Origin: Candidatus Brachybacter algidus
Lineage (GTDB): Bacteria > Bacteroidota > Bacteroidia > Chitinophagales > Saprospiraceae
Assembly: GCA_016711705.1 (NCBI GenBank)
Contig: JADJSK010000002.1
Span: forward strand, 1-64,000
Length of the DNA: 64,000 nucleotides
Direction of reading: 5' to 3'
The position numbers were made by a program, and so were the translations under genes. Below, in pieces: positions 46,134-57,593 of this stretch; the first letter of the stretch is position 1; every line of letters begins with the position of its first letter. The notes under the pieces are model-generated. The model did no database searches and had not been told where the DNA came from. It was given only the letters and a program-made list of their open reading frames with translations.

Positions 46134-47614
46134 TCACAACTTTAATGGTGGCGCAGTAGACTGAAGAATTGTGTATGGGCCAATAAACTTGACAACTTTA
46201 TAATGATCTTTAATGCCAACATCAAACAATTGATCAATTTTTTCGGTTTCTATTATGAATTTAATTTGACCTAATTTTAATGAATTCTGCATTTCAGAAT
46301 AGTCAAAAGTCTTTTCCAAGTAACACAATTGATGAATATCATTAGAAAATATTGCTACATGTTTTAAGTTTGCTAATGCTATTGATCTGTCATTTGTGAC
46401 AAAAAATGAAGAATCAATATTTTTATTTAAGAATTCATTTACTTCTTTTTTATATTCTATTTTGAATAATCTTGTATGATTACAGCTCTGAGTATCCTAG
46501 CCCTATAGGCTACAATATGAATAAGTGAAATTTGAATTACGGTAATCAAAAGGAAAATTTTAGAAAAGCTTTTTTGACTAATACTTAAATGTTCAAATAT
46601 TAGAGCAGAAAGTATTAGCTGAAATATCAATGATTCATTATAATAATTAATTGTGGAACCAACTTTAAGTGCAAAAATAGTTGATGAAATAAAAAATAAA
46701 ATATTTATACTGATCAAGAAAAGTCCCAATTTGTCATTCTTCAATTTTTGAAATACCATTGAGCATGATATTATCAATAAGCTGGTAAATGTTAGATAAT
46801 ATGAGAAATACACAGAATATGACATTTCTAATGCTCTGCTCAAACTGAGCCCATTATCAACCCCCTTAAGAACATTGAGCCTATAAAACTGCAAATCATA
46901 ACCTAATAAATCAATTAAGAAATAAATTATTATGCAAAAAACTCCAGTTAATAGCAAAAGCATACCACTAGATTTGAACTCCTTTATAACTAAAAGTCCT
47001 ATTAAAAAGAAAATGGTATAAAACAATGCTGTTTGTTTTACGAAAATCGAAAGCGCAAAAATAAAACTTAACAAGAGGATATTCCTAATCCGTGGATTAT
47101 CAATAATGGAATTGATTTGAATTATTGCTAATGTAAGTAATAACATTAATAATACATCCGGTCTTGAAATAGAATACCAAGGGAAAGAAAATATTAGAAT
47201 AAGAGCTAAAATAAGATAGGTGAATTTTTTATTAATTTTCAACCTTGACAATAAGAAATGCCTTGTAATTAATACGATTGAAGTAAGTGAAATTAGAGAA
47301 AAAATTCTTGAAAAAATTCTAATTGAAAACGAATCTGTAGAAATAGAAAATACATCCATTAGCTGATCCAGAATCACATAGTAAAGAGGTGGGTATTGAG
47401 TTATATCATATGGCAGCGCCGAAGGATTACTATAAAGTAGTGAATTGTCGATTCTGATTAGCTGCAACGTTCTAATAACATTGCTTTCTACACCACGAAT
47501 GTCATCGGGAGTAAAAATCGAAACAATTAAATATACAATTAATACGGCAAAAGCACAATATGATATTAAGTCAAGTGGCCGTTGAATATTAGTTTTTAAT
47601 TGTGATGCTTTTAT
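46134..47614 (-). pseudogene. GT-C (ArnT/PMT-like, GT39-type) membrane glycosyltransferase, frameshifted
   Basis: Multi-pass membrane protein of about 490 residues when repaired; such enzymes use polyprenyl-phosphate sugars. After the first helix (SYCAFAVLIVYLIVSIF) comes the periplasmic loop with the acidic TPDDIRGVESN and YPPLYYVILDQLMD, the expected catalytic region. At least eight further helices follow. A frameshift near 46465-46475 ends the membrane part at 46457. The C-terminal soluble domain continues in another frame (TRLFKIEYKKEVNEFLNKN to APPLKL) to 46134. No ATG, GTG or TTG lies between the stop at 47618-47620 and the first helix; the TTG at 47465-47467 would delete that helix. 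The start is therefore unresolved. Confidence 0.72.
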
Positions 47615-47629
47615 CTCCTAAATTTTAAT

Positions 47630-50600
47630 TTACCTAATTATCACCAATTTTCCCCATTGGCCATCAAAGAAGCTGTCGGTATTTTTCCCGTCTTCCAATT
47701 TTTCATAATTCTTTTTATCCTGATCCTTAATGATCATTCGGTATAGATAGACTCCATTCGCAAGTTTATCGCCATACTCATCCGTACCATTCCAGACATA
47801 ATCAGTCATGTGTTTGCCAATTTTCAGTGTACCCAGTTCGTTCTGTGTGATCTCCTTTACAATTTTTCCACTGACTGACATGATCTGGAGTTTGTAATAG
47901 GTAGGGAGCTCGAAACCTGTCAATGTAAATACAAACCTGGTTGCATTTGAAAATGGATTTGGATAGTTAAATACATTTGAAACAGATTTTTTATTAATTA
48001 TTCTGAATCTTTTTTCGAAGTCGTATTTACCTGATTGATTACCTGCTATGTCAGTCGCTGTTATCCTTATAGAATACTCTCCATCGCCATTATAGCTTGA
48101 TGGATAGTTGGCGAAATCGGGTGTATATTCTATGACTGCTTCATTCTTTTTTGAAAGTTGTGCCGGATCTGCAGGGTAAAATTTAATTTCTGAACTTGTC
48201 AAAGGTATTAATGTATCCTGCCCAAATGCATTGACCAAACTTAAATTAAACAATGCAGGATCGTCAAGTGGAAATAATTTATTTTCATCTCTGATAGTGA
48301 TCTTGATCAACGGTTTGGAAGAAATTATATCACCATTAAAAATTCTTTCTCCATCAAAAGTTGCGTCTACTAGAGGGTTTTGGTTTGTCTCCCTTGTACA
48401 AATAATTTTCTGGTATAAATATTATTGCCGTGAAAGCCTTCAGGTTGATCTTCAGCCGGGTTCATCTCGCAGATAAAATCATAATTACCATTAAGCTTTT
48501 TAGTTTCAAAAATAAAGGGATATTCGGAATTTGAGCCCTTAGGAAGTCGCTCAAATCGCGTTGTTTCTTCATCAGATCCTTGATTACCTCCACGAAGAGT
48601 AAATTTAACTAACATACTATCCATCGAGAATTTACCTATATTTTTTGAAGTGATCTTAAAGGAACCGGGACTTCCCTGGGCCAAAGTATCTTTCAAAAAA
48701 GTTACTGTACTGTTTATTAGTGCGGCTTCTGGTAGTTCAGTATTATTAAATCGAATATATTCAAATCCATCCATAAAACCTTGATAAAAAATGTTTTCTT
48801 TTAGGTTTAAATTTAATTTTATATAAGGAAATAATTTTGCGTCGACATTTGTCAGATCAATATTTAAATCCAATAAATTTGCGGATGCAACATTTTGAAT
48901 AATGTAATTTGTGTAGGATCTGATTTATGAATTGCTGTCAAAGTCACATTTGTTGAATCCTTTAAGCCGATCGCATTTCTTGGGAGATAATCAAAACTTA
49001 CCCAAGAAGAAGCAGGGCCGAATATTTGAGATAATTTGCCATATTCAGAACGGCAAAATATATTACATTCCGAATTAATAATTTCATCAGCAATAGCCAA
49101 GTCCTCATCCAGAAGCCCTAATTTTTTATCAATCATTACGGTGTAAGGTCTTGAACCTACCGAGAGAAGATTTCGTATCTTTCTAGCACCATATTTTTCA
49201 AGAACATTAAAAATGTTTTTCCATTATTGGTTATAGAATCTGCTGCCCATTCTTGTTCATGCAGCGTGGGAAATGCTTCTTCACATGTGTGAATAGAATG
49301 AATATATCATCCGGTCCTATTGTGTTTTCAATATAATTTACAATTGCTTTTCTACTTTCTGCATTATTAGTTTCATAGGCTAGATAAAAATGTGTGCCTA
49401 CGTTGGGTACTACTATAGATCCAAATGGGGATACTCCAGCCGGATACGATCGAAATGCAGAGTCCCTTCGAAACCAAATTACTCCAATAAGTCCATCATG
49501 GTATTCTCCAAAATCCTTTTGCGATTGAAAACTTCTTAGGCTTGCATCCTCTCTTATTCCACTAATGAAATCAAAGTTCGCAACATTTACTAAACCATTG
49601 TTGTATTTGAAGTTGAAGTTTCTCGTTCCAAACTGTGGATTATTTCCTCCACCCACAATACTCAAATTCTGTGGCGAATCCTCCCTGTACTGCCCATTGT
49701 GCGATTGAGAAAACCCAGTTTTGTCCTTTAAATAAGTAAAGCTTGAAGTAGCAATATTGAATGGCTCTGATGGAGACAAAGAGTCTTTTGTTACTTTCCA
49801 GAAATAAACCTCTTCTTCTAAAAGTGTTGAGTTAGGAGACCATTCAAGATGTCCTGCAATAGATGAAATTACCTTAGTTTCTAAAATAGGAGAATTGAAA
49901 AGGTCTGTTGTGTCCAGATAAAAGGTATAATTTTTTGGCAATATATTCAGCGATTGAGAATAAGCTGAAATGGTAACCTTATTCGTGTCTACTATTGAAT
50001 ATTTATATGGATAGACGGCCTCAATTGCTGAGGTCTTGATGAAAAACTTAAATCCTTTGGTCCCTAATGAGTTTTTATATTCATTGTTCAATTCAGCCTG
50101 TGGGGCAATTGATTCGGCTATTTTATTGTCCGGATCTAACGTTATATATATTGTACTTTCTCCTGATGAATTTGTTTTATCCAATTCGAAATCAAATTTG
50201 TAACGGTCTGTGGATCTTGGATTTACAACGAATTGTTTTGTTGATTTTATTATTTTTTTTGCTGGGTTTTCGTAAGTCGCAGTATAAAATAAAGTGTCTG
50301 AATAGTTTGTTCCTAAATTTATAATATCGAATGAAACTTCGAATTTGTTTTCTATCGTTGTAATCACCTCAGGATTAGTTTTGACAGAATTAGGAGCTAT
50401 CGTGAAATCAGGACCGGGGAACGGAGCTATAGATAATGCAGGATCTCCGACATACAATTGCTGTATGCTTTCACCTGATTGATTTAACCCGGGTGTGTTG
50501 AATGTGTTTTGGAATACTTCACCAAGAGTTTTTCCATATAAAGTACCGCCCAGCAAAGTATAAAATCTTCTAGCTAAAGCACTTAGTGTATTTAAATCGC

Positions 50601-52719
50601 TATCAGAAATACTACCAATGACTGCTCTGAATCCTGTATTCCGATAGCTGTCCTCATACAGAAATTTTGCAGGGATGGAGCTGCCATCACGCTGACAATT
50701 TCGGTCTTACAACCTTTAATTATGAGAATAGGCAATCTTGGACTATTGCTATATTTGGAAGGTATATCGATAGGATATTCTAAAGATGCAAGAGCGCCAT
50801 GTCCAAAGTAATCTACGATGGAAACACCTTGGTTGACCAATTTGAAATAATCTTCGGATGCCTTTCCAATTGTTTCATTAGATCCTTTAACAAAAGTAGT
50901 GACAAACCCTGACAACTTACTTGTTTCTATGATATCCTGTGCTTCTTTCTGTCCATCAGCTATCCCAGCCTGATCAGGCCCGCCGACGTTGCCTCCATTC
51001 AATTGTACTATCTGCTTTGTCCACTGTTTGGATTCATTATCACCTGGTGCATTATATGCAGCATCACTTGTTTTTATTTTATTCAAATATACTATGACTT
51101 CATCCTGTGTGACAGCCGGCAGCCTTCCAACCGCTTGGTTAAGGTCCAACTTGTCAAAGGATTTAGATACTAATAAATTATCTGAGCCATAATCACCAAA
51201 ACTAGGAACTCCATAGCCTTTACTTATAGCTGTTTTTAGGTCTGAATCAGATCTGATGTCCTTATAATCTCGTCCGCGACCGAGGATGAACATAAACTTT
51301 GCATCTCCGGAAAGCCCTAAATAATTGGCAAAGTTTTTTACACTCATAGGATTGTAATCCAAGCCGTAACAAAAACTATTATAGACGTCACTTACATTTA
51401 CTAATGCTACATTGTAACCTCCACCCTCCGGGGATCTGCGATAATTAGCATATTGGTCTGCAGCTGAACTTCCCGCAGGGCCATTCATCAACAATGTGTG
51501 TGAAAGAATAACATACTGGGGGTTGAAATTTTTGAAAGACTTTAATACAACTGAAGAGATACTATTGACAGCTTTGTAATTATTATTGGTAAAAAGGATC
51601 AATGGCAAGGAAGAATTTGAGGCCGGGAGTTTAAACTTAATTTTACTTCCTTCTACTACTCCGGTCAAATTGAAACTACCTATAGAATCAGTTAAGTAAG
51701 GTGCAGTAGGATTTATGCCTGAATACTCAAATTCAAGATATCTATCCTGATCATTTGCCTCCAAATGAAACTTGAGTGGCTGATCGTTTTCTACGATCAA
51801 AGCAGCTGGATACTGAATGGATAAATAGCCAACTCTGATTTGATCTAAAGGGTGACCATTGGTTAAGGTATATCTGTTATCCAAAGGTTTTATTACACGG
51901 AATGTATCCAAGTAAGAAAAATTAACATACAGCACATTTTCGTATTGAGCATATGCATTGTACATTAATTTATCCTGCATATAAAACTTAAGGTCATGGC
52001 CTATATTTAAAGTTACATTGCCGGGTGAAGTAACACCTCGAAGGCTGAATAATGGTAGTTTTGAAGTATTTATCAATCCTGGGCAGTCCAGGCTGTAAGT
52101 TTGGTTATAAGCGCCTGCTACCATACCTTTTCCTGATGAAAAGGAGTATTTACATAAGAATGGGTACCGGCATATTCCGTTTTAGTATTGCAAAGCTCTT
52201 TCAGATTTAATTCAGAGATTCGATCTATTGACGTTTCGGCTGCAGGTAAATTATTTAGAATATTTGGGAGATTCTTAGTTCTTGAATTAGAATTTGAATT
52301 ATTGATCGTCAGAAAATAAACTGCAGTATCTGAATACATACTTGCTTTTGGATTGACTATATCATTTGTTCCATTTGGAAATGAATATTTGTCGATTTCA
52401 CTTTTATTGTAATAACCATTGAAGATTAAAAAATCTGAAGCAGACCATGTTCCATTGCTACTTACAGTGACTGGAACTTCTGCTCCATTTTAAATAATTG
52501 TAAATCTGATCCTATGATGTCGCCGGTGAAACCTGCATTTTTTAAGGTGGGTTGGTCTATTTTATAAGCGCCATCTTCAGTGATTTTGATCTTATAATAT
52601 AGCTGTCCATCTACGATCCATTCGTTGCCGTATCTGGTCTGACCATTGTCGGTCATTTGTGCAAAAGAAAAATGAACAGTAAAAAGTAAAAATATAACCT
52701 GGTATAGCTTTTTGATCAT
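47630..52719 (-). pseudogene. Long PorU-like C25 (gingipain-family) cysteine peptidase, seven frameshifts
   Basis: About 1,695 residues when repaired. A signal peptide (MIKKLYQVIFLLFTVHFSFAQ) is followed by a PorU-like N-terminal motif, LYYKIKITEDGAYKIDQPTLKNAG. The C25 domain has GGPDQAGIADGQKEAQDIIE, the catalytic His in DYFGHGALASLE and the Cys in LPILIIKGCKTE. The C-terminus has FNYPNPFSNATRF and a FlgD-like Ig end, DEYGDKLANGVYLYRM. PorU is the T9SS sortase; this protein is longer than usual PorU (about 1,100-1,300) and fits the long PorU-like class. Single-base frameshifts lie near 52488, 52139, 50660, 49280, 49216, 48893 and 48393; intact pieces include 50592-52124 and 49231-50556. Confidence 0.82.
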
Positions 52720-52768
52720 GCCATAGTTTTAATAAAAATGTAATATATTTGAAACTCATTATTACCCG

Positions 52769-52776
52769 CAAAGGTA
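52769..52776 (-). promoter_or_regulatory. -7 promoter box for the C25 peptidase gene
   Basis: On the minus strand this reads TACCTTTG, matching TAnnTTTG, 50 nt upstream of the ATG at 52719. A + strand TATATTTG at 52744-52751 in the same divergent gap could serve the glycosyltransferase at 52833. Confidence 0.42.
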
Positions 52777-52832
52777 ATTATTTGCCCTTTAATTTGCGTT
52801 GTTAAACAATATTATTAATTGACAAGGACCTT

Positions 52833-53932
52833 ATGATTGAATTCATCTTCTGGGTAACAATCTTAAGCTTTCTGTTTCAAATAATATATTGGATATTTCT
52901 GACCTATTATCTCACCTCAAATAAACGATATTCAGACGCCAATATTGCTATTAGTAACAAGGTTTCTATTATCATATGCGCAAGTAATGAGGCAGTCAAC
53001 CTTACTGATAATCTCCCATTTTTCCTATCTCAAAAAAACATAGTCTTTGAACTGATCGTTGTCAATGATCACAGTGATGATGAAACACTTAATATTTTAA
53101 AGAAGTTTAGTGCCGATCATTCAGAATTAATAATTGTTGATCTAGCCAATGAAAAACAACCTGGGAAAAAGAATGCCTTAAGGAAAGGCATTGAGCATGC
53201 GCGGTTCGAAAATATTTTGCTAAGTGATGCAGACTGCAGACCATCAAGTCCTTTTGGGCCGCTAAGATGCTTGCAGGAATAGATCCTGATCATCAACTAG
53301 TGGCAGGATATGCACCTTTTACTTCCGGAAAAACATTTGTGGCTCGTTTTTCTACTTTTGAGAATATAATAACAGCGCTGCAATACATTGGCTTTGGAAT
53401 CGCTGGCATGCCATATATGGGAGTAGGGCGAAATATGGGTTACAGCGCTTCCTTAATTAAAAAACTTAATTATTTTGATGATCATAAGGATTTGATGGCA
53501 GGTGATGATGATCTTACTGTGCAGGCTGCATTAGCTGAAACTAAGATCAAATTCATACTCGATAAAGATACTTTTGTCATGTCGGAAAGTGCGAAAACCT
53601 GGGCTCAGTATTTCAGACAAAAGGCAAGACATTATAGTGTAAGTAAGCGCTATGCTACTGTATTTATATTTCTCTTAGGTTTATTCGGATTGACATGGGC
53701 AATGTTTTATTCGGGCTTGCTTGTAATTGCATTTTGCATGAATATATGGTGGGTAATTATTCTTTTATTTATTAGATACATTCTTATAATTATTTGCTTT
53801 AAATACATCCAAAAAGTATTACATCAGCACTTGAGAATCACTGATATTTTGTTATTTGATGCAGCTTTTCCTTTTGTTATGGGAATTCTCTCTATTTTTG
53901 GCCTTTTGAAAACAAAACAACATTGGAAATAA
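52833..53932 (+). pseudogene. Membrane-bound family 2 glycosyltransferase, one frameshift
   Basis: About 367 residues when repaired. An N-terminal helix (ILSFLFQIIYWIFLTYYL) is followed by a GT2 domain with VSIIICASNEAVNLTDNLPFFL, LIVVNDHSDDET, the metal site LLSDADCRPSS, the acceptor-site motif GDDDLTVQAAL and KARHYSVSKRY in the position of the QxxRW motif. Two C-terminal membrane segments follow (YSGLLVIAFCMNIWWVIILL). The T4 run at 53252-53255 lacks one base. The first frame stops at 53282, while the other continues PFWAAKMLAGIDPDHQ to 53932. The QxxRW-like motif suggests a processive or polyprenol-linked transferase. rsmG begins 2 nt after the stop. Confidence 0.82.
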
Positions 53933-53934
53933 TA

Positions 53935-54549
53935 TTGAAATATTTTCCTTCCTTGACGGAGGAACAAAAAAGAAATTTACTGCACTTTTGAGCTTTATAA
54001 AGATTGGAATGAAAAATTAATCTTGTGTCCCGCAAAGATATTGATGCGCTTTACTTACATCATGTGTTGCACAGCCTGGCAATAGCAAAGTTCTTGCGAT
54101 TTCAGCCAGGAGCAAAAGTCCTTGATCTTGGCACTGGAGGTGGATTTCCGGGAATTCCATTGGCAATCTTTTTTCCGGAGACCGAGTTTATTCTTGTTGA
54201 TAGTATCGGAAAAAAAATCAAAGTAGTGGAAGATATTGCCGAACAACTTGGATTGACCAATGTTAAAGCTATCGTGGGAAGGGTGGAATCTCTAAAAATC
54301 ACGGTAGATTTTGTTGTCACCAGAGCTGTTGCGAGTTTAAGGGATCTCACATTCTGGTCTTTAAAGCATCTGTCTTCCAAGTCTATTCATGCTATTCCAA
54401 ATGGATTAATAGCTCTTAAAGGACCGGCATTTAAAGAAGAAAGAAAAGAATTGGGCAAGAAAGATTATGTTGAAAGCTATGCTATAAGTAAATGGTTTTC
54501 AGATAGTTACTTTGAAGAAAAGTACCTGGTTTATGTTCAGGGTAGGTAA
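53935..54549 (+). pseudogene. rsmG: 16S rRNA (guanine-527-N7) methyltransferase, two frameshifts near the N-terminus
   Basis: RsmG methylates G527 of 16S rRNA. A likely TTG start at 53935 gives LKYFPSLTEEQKRNLLHF; one base is missing in the T4 run at 53986-53989. The next frame gives FELYKDWNEK, then one base is missing in the A5 run at 54012-54016, and the final frame gives INLVSRKDIDALYLHHVLHSL and the rest. The SAM-binding site VLDLGTGGGFPGIPLAI and the VVTRAVASLRDL motif are intact. Repaired length is about 206 residues, normal for RsmG. A GTG start at 54025 would omit about 30 conserved residues. Two indels in 30 nt of a housekeeping gene fit sequence error better than decay. Confidence 0.87.
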
Positions 54550-54552
54550 ATC

Positions 54553-54608
54553 AATGAATAATGAGTAATGAATAATGAACAATGAATAATGAACAATGAA
54601 TAATGAGA
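54553..54608. repeat. Tandem heptamer array (AATGAAT/AATGAAC/AATGAGT)
   Basis: Eight in-register heptamers beginning AATGA, starting 4 nt after the rsmG stop codon. They belong to the same unit family as the array at 35861-35890. Confidence 0.92.
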
Positions 54609-54675
54609 GTTGGCAGTTTCTCGGGGAATATTAGTTCATTCTAAATTGAACAATCGGATTCAAAATCAATTTTTC

Positions 54676-54738
54676 GATTACTGATTACTGATTACTGATT
54701 ACTGATTACTGATTACTGATTACTGATTACTGATCACT
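54676..54738. repeat. Tandem heptamer array (GATTACT units)
   Basis: Eight perfect GATTACT units and one GATCACT variant in register, ending about 100 nt before the receptor gene's ATG. This is the most homogeneous array of the window. Confidence 0.94.
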
Positions 54739-54837
54739 GACCACATCTATCCGATTAATAATTGCATTCATCTAAAATAATAACTAACATGAGAAGGTTA
54801 TGCCTAAAATCGTGTTATGGTTCAAAATTTACTAAAT

Positions 54838-57285
54838 ATGAGATTAATACTTTTTACACTTATTACGTTTTTTAGTTTAAATGTTTTTGGGCAAATGCCC
54901 TTCGGAGGGGCTATTAAGGGCAAAGGAAAGATATCCGGAGGTGTTGTTGACAGTATATCGAAGCAACCATTAGAATATGTGACTATTGCACTATTCAAAA
55001 AAGGTAAGGAAAGTCCTGTAGATGGCAGTCTTACTGACTCCAAAGGAATGTTTTCTCTTATCGAAGTGAAAAATGGAACCTATGATCTCAAGATCAGCTA
55101 CCTTGGATATACCACCATAACTATTCCTAATATTGTTATTTCTGACTCTCTTCCTGAGAGAATGCTGGGTAAGATCATAGTAAGTCCTGAGCAAAAGATG
55201 CTAGATGAGGTAGTCATAGTGGGACAACAAAGCCTTATTGAAAACAAAATAGATAGATTAGTCTATAATGCCACCAAAGATGTTTCGAATAAAGGAGGGA
55301 CAGCAGCAGACGTTCTTAGAAAGGTTCCAACATTAAGTGTTGATTTAGACGGCAATGTGTCAATGCGTGGTAGTCAGAATATCAAAGTGCTTATCAACGG
55401 TAAGCCGTCCGGAGTTATGTCCTCAAGTGTATCCGAAGCAATGAAAATGATACCTTCGGACGAAATAGAGAAAGTAGAAGTACTCACCAGTCCCGGTGCC
55501 AAATATGATGCGGAGGGTAGTGCAGGTATCATCAATATTATCACCAAAAGAAAAACAGTCAAAGGCTTTAGTGGTAATATAAATTTATCTGGAGGCACCA
55601 GAAGTACTTTTGCAGGCGCCAATGTAAACCTCAAGTACGATAAAGTTGGATTTAATGCTGGTTTTGGTGGATTTGGATGGAGAGCAAAGGGGACAATGGA
55701 TGCTACAAGGTCTTTTTCTGATTTTGATATACTCAGGCAGACAGGGCCTAATAATACAAATGGTATAGGAGGCAGACTTAATTTTGGAGTAGATTATGAC
55801 ATCACACCTAAAGACAATATCAATGCAGGTGTGGCATTTCGTAAATTCGGTATGTCCTTGAATAATAATATCCGCACAGTCCAAAGTGTTTTGGATACTG
55901 TGTTATTTGATTACTCCAGGGATCAGGAAAGTTACAACGATAATAAAAATGTGGATGTAACGCTGGACTATAAACACAAGTTTAAAAAGGAGAATCAGGA
56001 ATTAACCATCTCTGGTCAATTTAGCAATAATATAAAGCCTACAGATTATGAAATTCAACAGTTTAATACATTTAATATATTGAATTATGCAGAGTTCAGT
56101 AATAATGACGGGAAAAACAAAGAAACTACAGCTCAGATAGATTACAGTCATCCATTTACTAAAGATTTTAATCTGGATGTTGGAGCCAAAATAATTTTCA
56201 GACAGGTGGAGAGTGTTTATACATTCGATACACTCAATCTTGTATCCAATTTAAAAGAAAGAGATAATGCTCGTTCGAGTCAATTTGGGTATAATCAGAA
56301 TGTAATGTCCGGATATGCTGAAGGTACGTGGACAATCAGCGATAAGTGGGGCGTAAAGGCGGGTGTACGGTATGAAGGAACGGACATAGAAGGAGATCTT
56401 TTCAAGACGGAACGTGATCTGAATCAGAATTATCACAATATTTTGCCGAGTGCTACATTGTCTTATAAAATTGGCTCCAAAGGCTTAAAATTATCTTATA
56501 ACCAAAGGTTACAAAGACCTAGTTTATTTTATTTGAATCCTTACAGTAACCAGGCAGACCCTAAGAATATTACTCAGGGTAATCCTGCTTTGGAAGCCGA
56601 ATTATCCCATAATATTGAGGTAGGCTTTAATACATATTTTGGGTTGAGTTCTATCAACGCTTCCATCTATAGAAGATTTACAAACAATGCAATAGAGGCA
56701 GTAAGGATCCAGCGTGGTGATACTTTGGTGACAACTTATTTTAACCAGGCAAATAATACCAATACCGGTATTAACCTAAGCGGCAACTTGATGAAAGGCT
56801 ACAAATTTATGGTCGGAGGTAATATAGATGTCAGTTATGTCGAAGTAGAAAACAATACTTTGGGCATCAATAATAGTGGAATAAATTATGGTCTTAATGG
56901 CTTTCTTAACTGGACACTTTATGATGTATGGGGCGTGCAGGGCTATGCAGGTTTTAGAGGTCCGACATTCACAGCACAAGGAAAAAGCACTAGTTTCTAT
57001 TTCTATGGTATAGGCGTGAAACGTGATCTTTTAAAGAAAAAAGCGACTCTTTCTATCGGTGTAGACAATCCATTCACGCCGTATCAAAAACTCAAAACCG
57101 ATATTACAAGCAATGGATTCACTTATTCTTCTGTGAATAAATTCTACGCTTTTGGTGGTAGATTGAGTTTTAACTGGATGTTCGGTAAATTGAATTTTAG
57201 CAATAAACAATCTAAGAAAGGCATTAATAACTCTGATTTGAAGGCAGGTGACGATGGCTCAGGAGCTGGAGGTGGAATGAGGTGA
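54838..57285 (+). CDS. TonB-dependent receptor-type outer-membrane protein with CarboxypepD_reg-like domain
   Basis: 815 residues from ATG 54838, which gives the signal peptide MRLILFTLITFFSLNVFGQ; an ATG at 54817 adds seven unlikely residues. A carboxypeptidase-regulatory-like domain covers about residues 33-115 (GGVVDSISKQPLEYVTIALF; YDLKISYLGYTT). A plug domain lies at about 120-240 (TAADVLRKVPTLSVDLDGNVSMRG; INGKPSGVM; VEVLTSPGAKYDAEGSAGIINII). A large outer-membrane barrel of the OMP_b-brl_3 type follows, with QRPSLFYLNPYSNQADPKNI. No SusD partner follows, so the substrate is not a SusCD-type glycan and cannot be named. The C-terminus ends in a Gly-rich tail whose last codons and TGA stop are part of a repeat array. 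Confidence 0.88.
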   Translation: MRLILFTLITFFSLNVFGQMPFGGAIKGKGKISGGVVDSISKQPLEYVTIALFKKGKESPVDGSLTDSKGMFSLIEVKNGTYDLKISYLGYTTITIPNIVISDSLPERMLGKIIVSPEQKMLDEVVIVGQQSLIENKIDRLVYNATKDVSNKGGTAADVLRKVPTLSVDLDGNVSMRGSQNIKVLINGKPSGVMSSSVSEAMKMIPSDEIEKVEVLTSPGAKYDAEGSAGIINIITKRKTVKGFSGNINLSGGTRSTFAGANVNLKYDKVGFNAGFGGFGWRAKGTMDATRSFSDFDILRQTGPNNTNGIGGRLNFGVDYDITPKDNINAGVAFRKFGMSLNNNIRTVQSVLDTVLFDYSRDQESYNDNKNVDVTLDYKHKFKKENQELTISGQFSNNIKPTDYEIQQFNTFNILNYAEFSNNDGKNKETTAQIDYSHPFTKDFNLDVGAKIIFRQVESVYTFDTLNLVSNLKERDNARSSQFGYNQNVMSGYAEGTWTISDKWGVKAGVRYEGTDIEGDLFKTERDLNQNYHNILPSATLSYKIGSKGLKLSYNQRLQRPSLFYLNPYSNQADPKNITQGNPALEAELSHNIEVGFNTYFGLSSINASIYRRFTNNAIEAVRIQRGDTLVTTYFNQANNTNTGINLSGNLMKGYKFMVGGNIDVSYVEVENNTLGINNSGINYGLNGFLNWTLYDVWGVQGYAGFRGPTFTAQGKSTSFYFYGIGVKRDLLKKKATLSIGVDNPFTPYQKLKTDITSNGFTYSSVNKFYAFGGRLSFNWMFGKLNFSNKQSKKGINNSDLKAGDDGSGAGGGMR

Positions 57286-57356
57286 GGAAGGTGAGGAGGT
57301 GAGAAGGTGAAGAGGTGAGAAGGTGAGAAGGTGAAGAGATGATAAGGTGAGAAAGG
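57281..57356. repeat. Tandem octamer array (GTGAGAAG units) overlapping a stop codon
   Basis: Degenerate repeats of GTGAGAAG/GTGAGGAG run for about 75 nt. The first unit contains the TGA stop of the TonB-dependent receptor gene (57283-57285). The family matches the reverse complement of the array at 35901-35940. Confidence 0.82.
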
Positions 57357-57439
57357 TATTATTACAATGCAATCTTCGCGTTCAAAAGCCCTTGATTTTA
57401 ATCAGGGAAAAAAGGTGAATTAAAGATAATGTTTTGAAC

Positions 57440-57503
57440 AATAATAAAATGTGAACTGTAGGGACAGGTCGCGACCTGTCCCTACAGTTCACATTTTATT
57501 ATT
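57440..57503. repeat. 64-bp perfect palindrome without spacer
   Basis: Two 32-nt arms meet at CG|CG with no unpaired base. The outer arms begin AATAATAAAATG, and the core is CTGTAGGGACAGGTCG. It lies between the convergent receptor and pgl genes, about 155 nt and 90 nt from their stops. Transcribed from either strand it would form a very long hairpin, but there is no T tract beyond TTTTATTATT. Confidence 0.95.
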
Positions 57504-57593
57504 CTAAAGTGATATACAAACGGGAATCTTTTTGTTTTAAAAGCCAAAGCCAAAAACTTAGAATCTAAAAACCTAAAAAGAATCGACCCAACA

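Noticed and set aside
54025..54549. Short rsmG starting at GTG 54025
   Set aside because: The conserved N-terminal residues of RsmG are encoded upstream in two other frames, so the gene is longer and frameshifted.
36100..54600. Genomic island acquired by transfer
   Set aside because: Broken genes include core housekeeping genes interspersed with intact serC, base composition does not visibly change, and no integrase, tRNA boundary or attachment repeats were found.
1579..57356. CRISPR arrays at the short tandem repeats
   Set aside because: Units are only 7-8 bp with no spacers, and there are no cas genes.
57440..57503. Palindrome as an ordinary intrinsic terminator
   Set aside because: A 32-bp stem without a loop or proper T tract is not typical, and related palindromes occur away from gene ends, so a repeat family is the better description.
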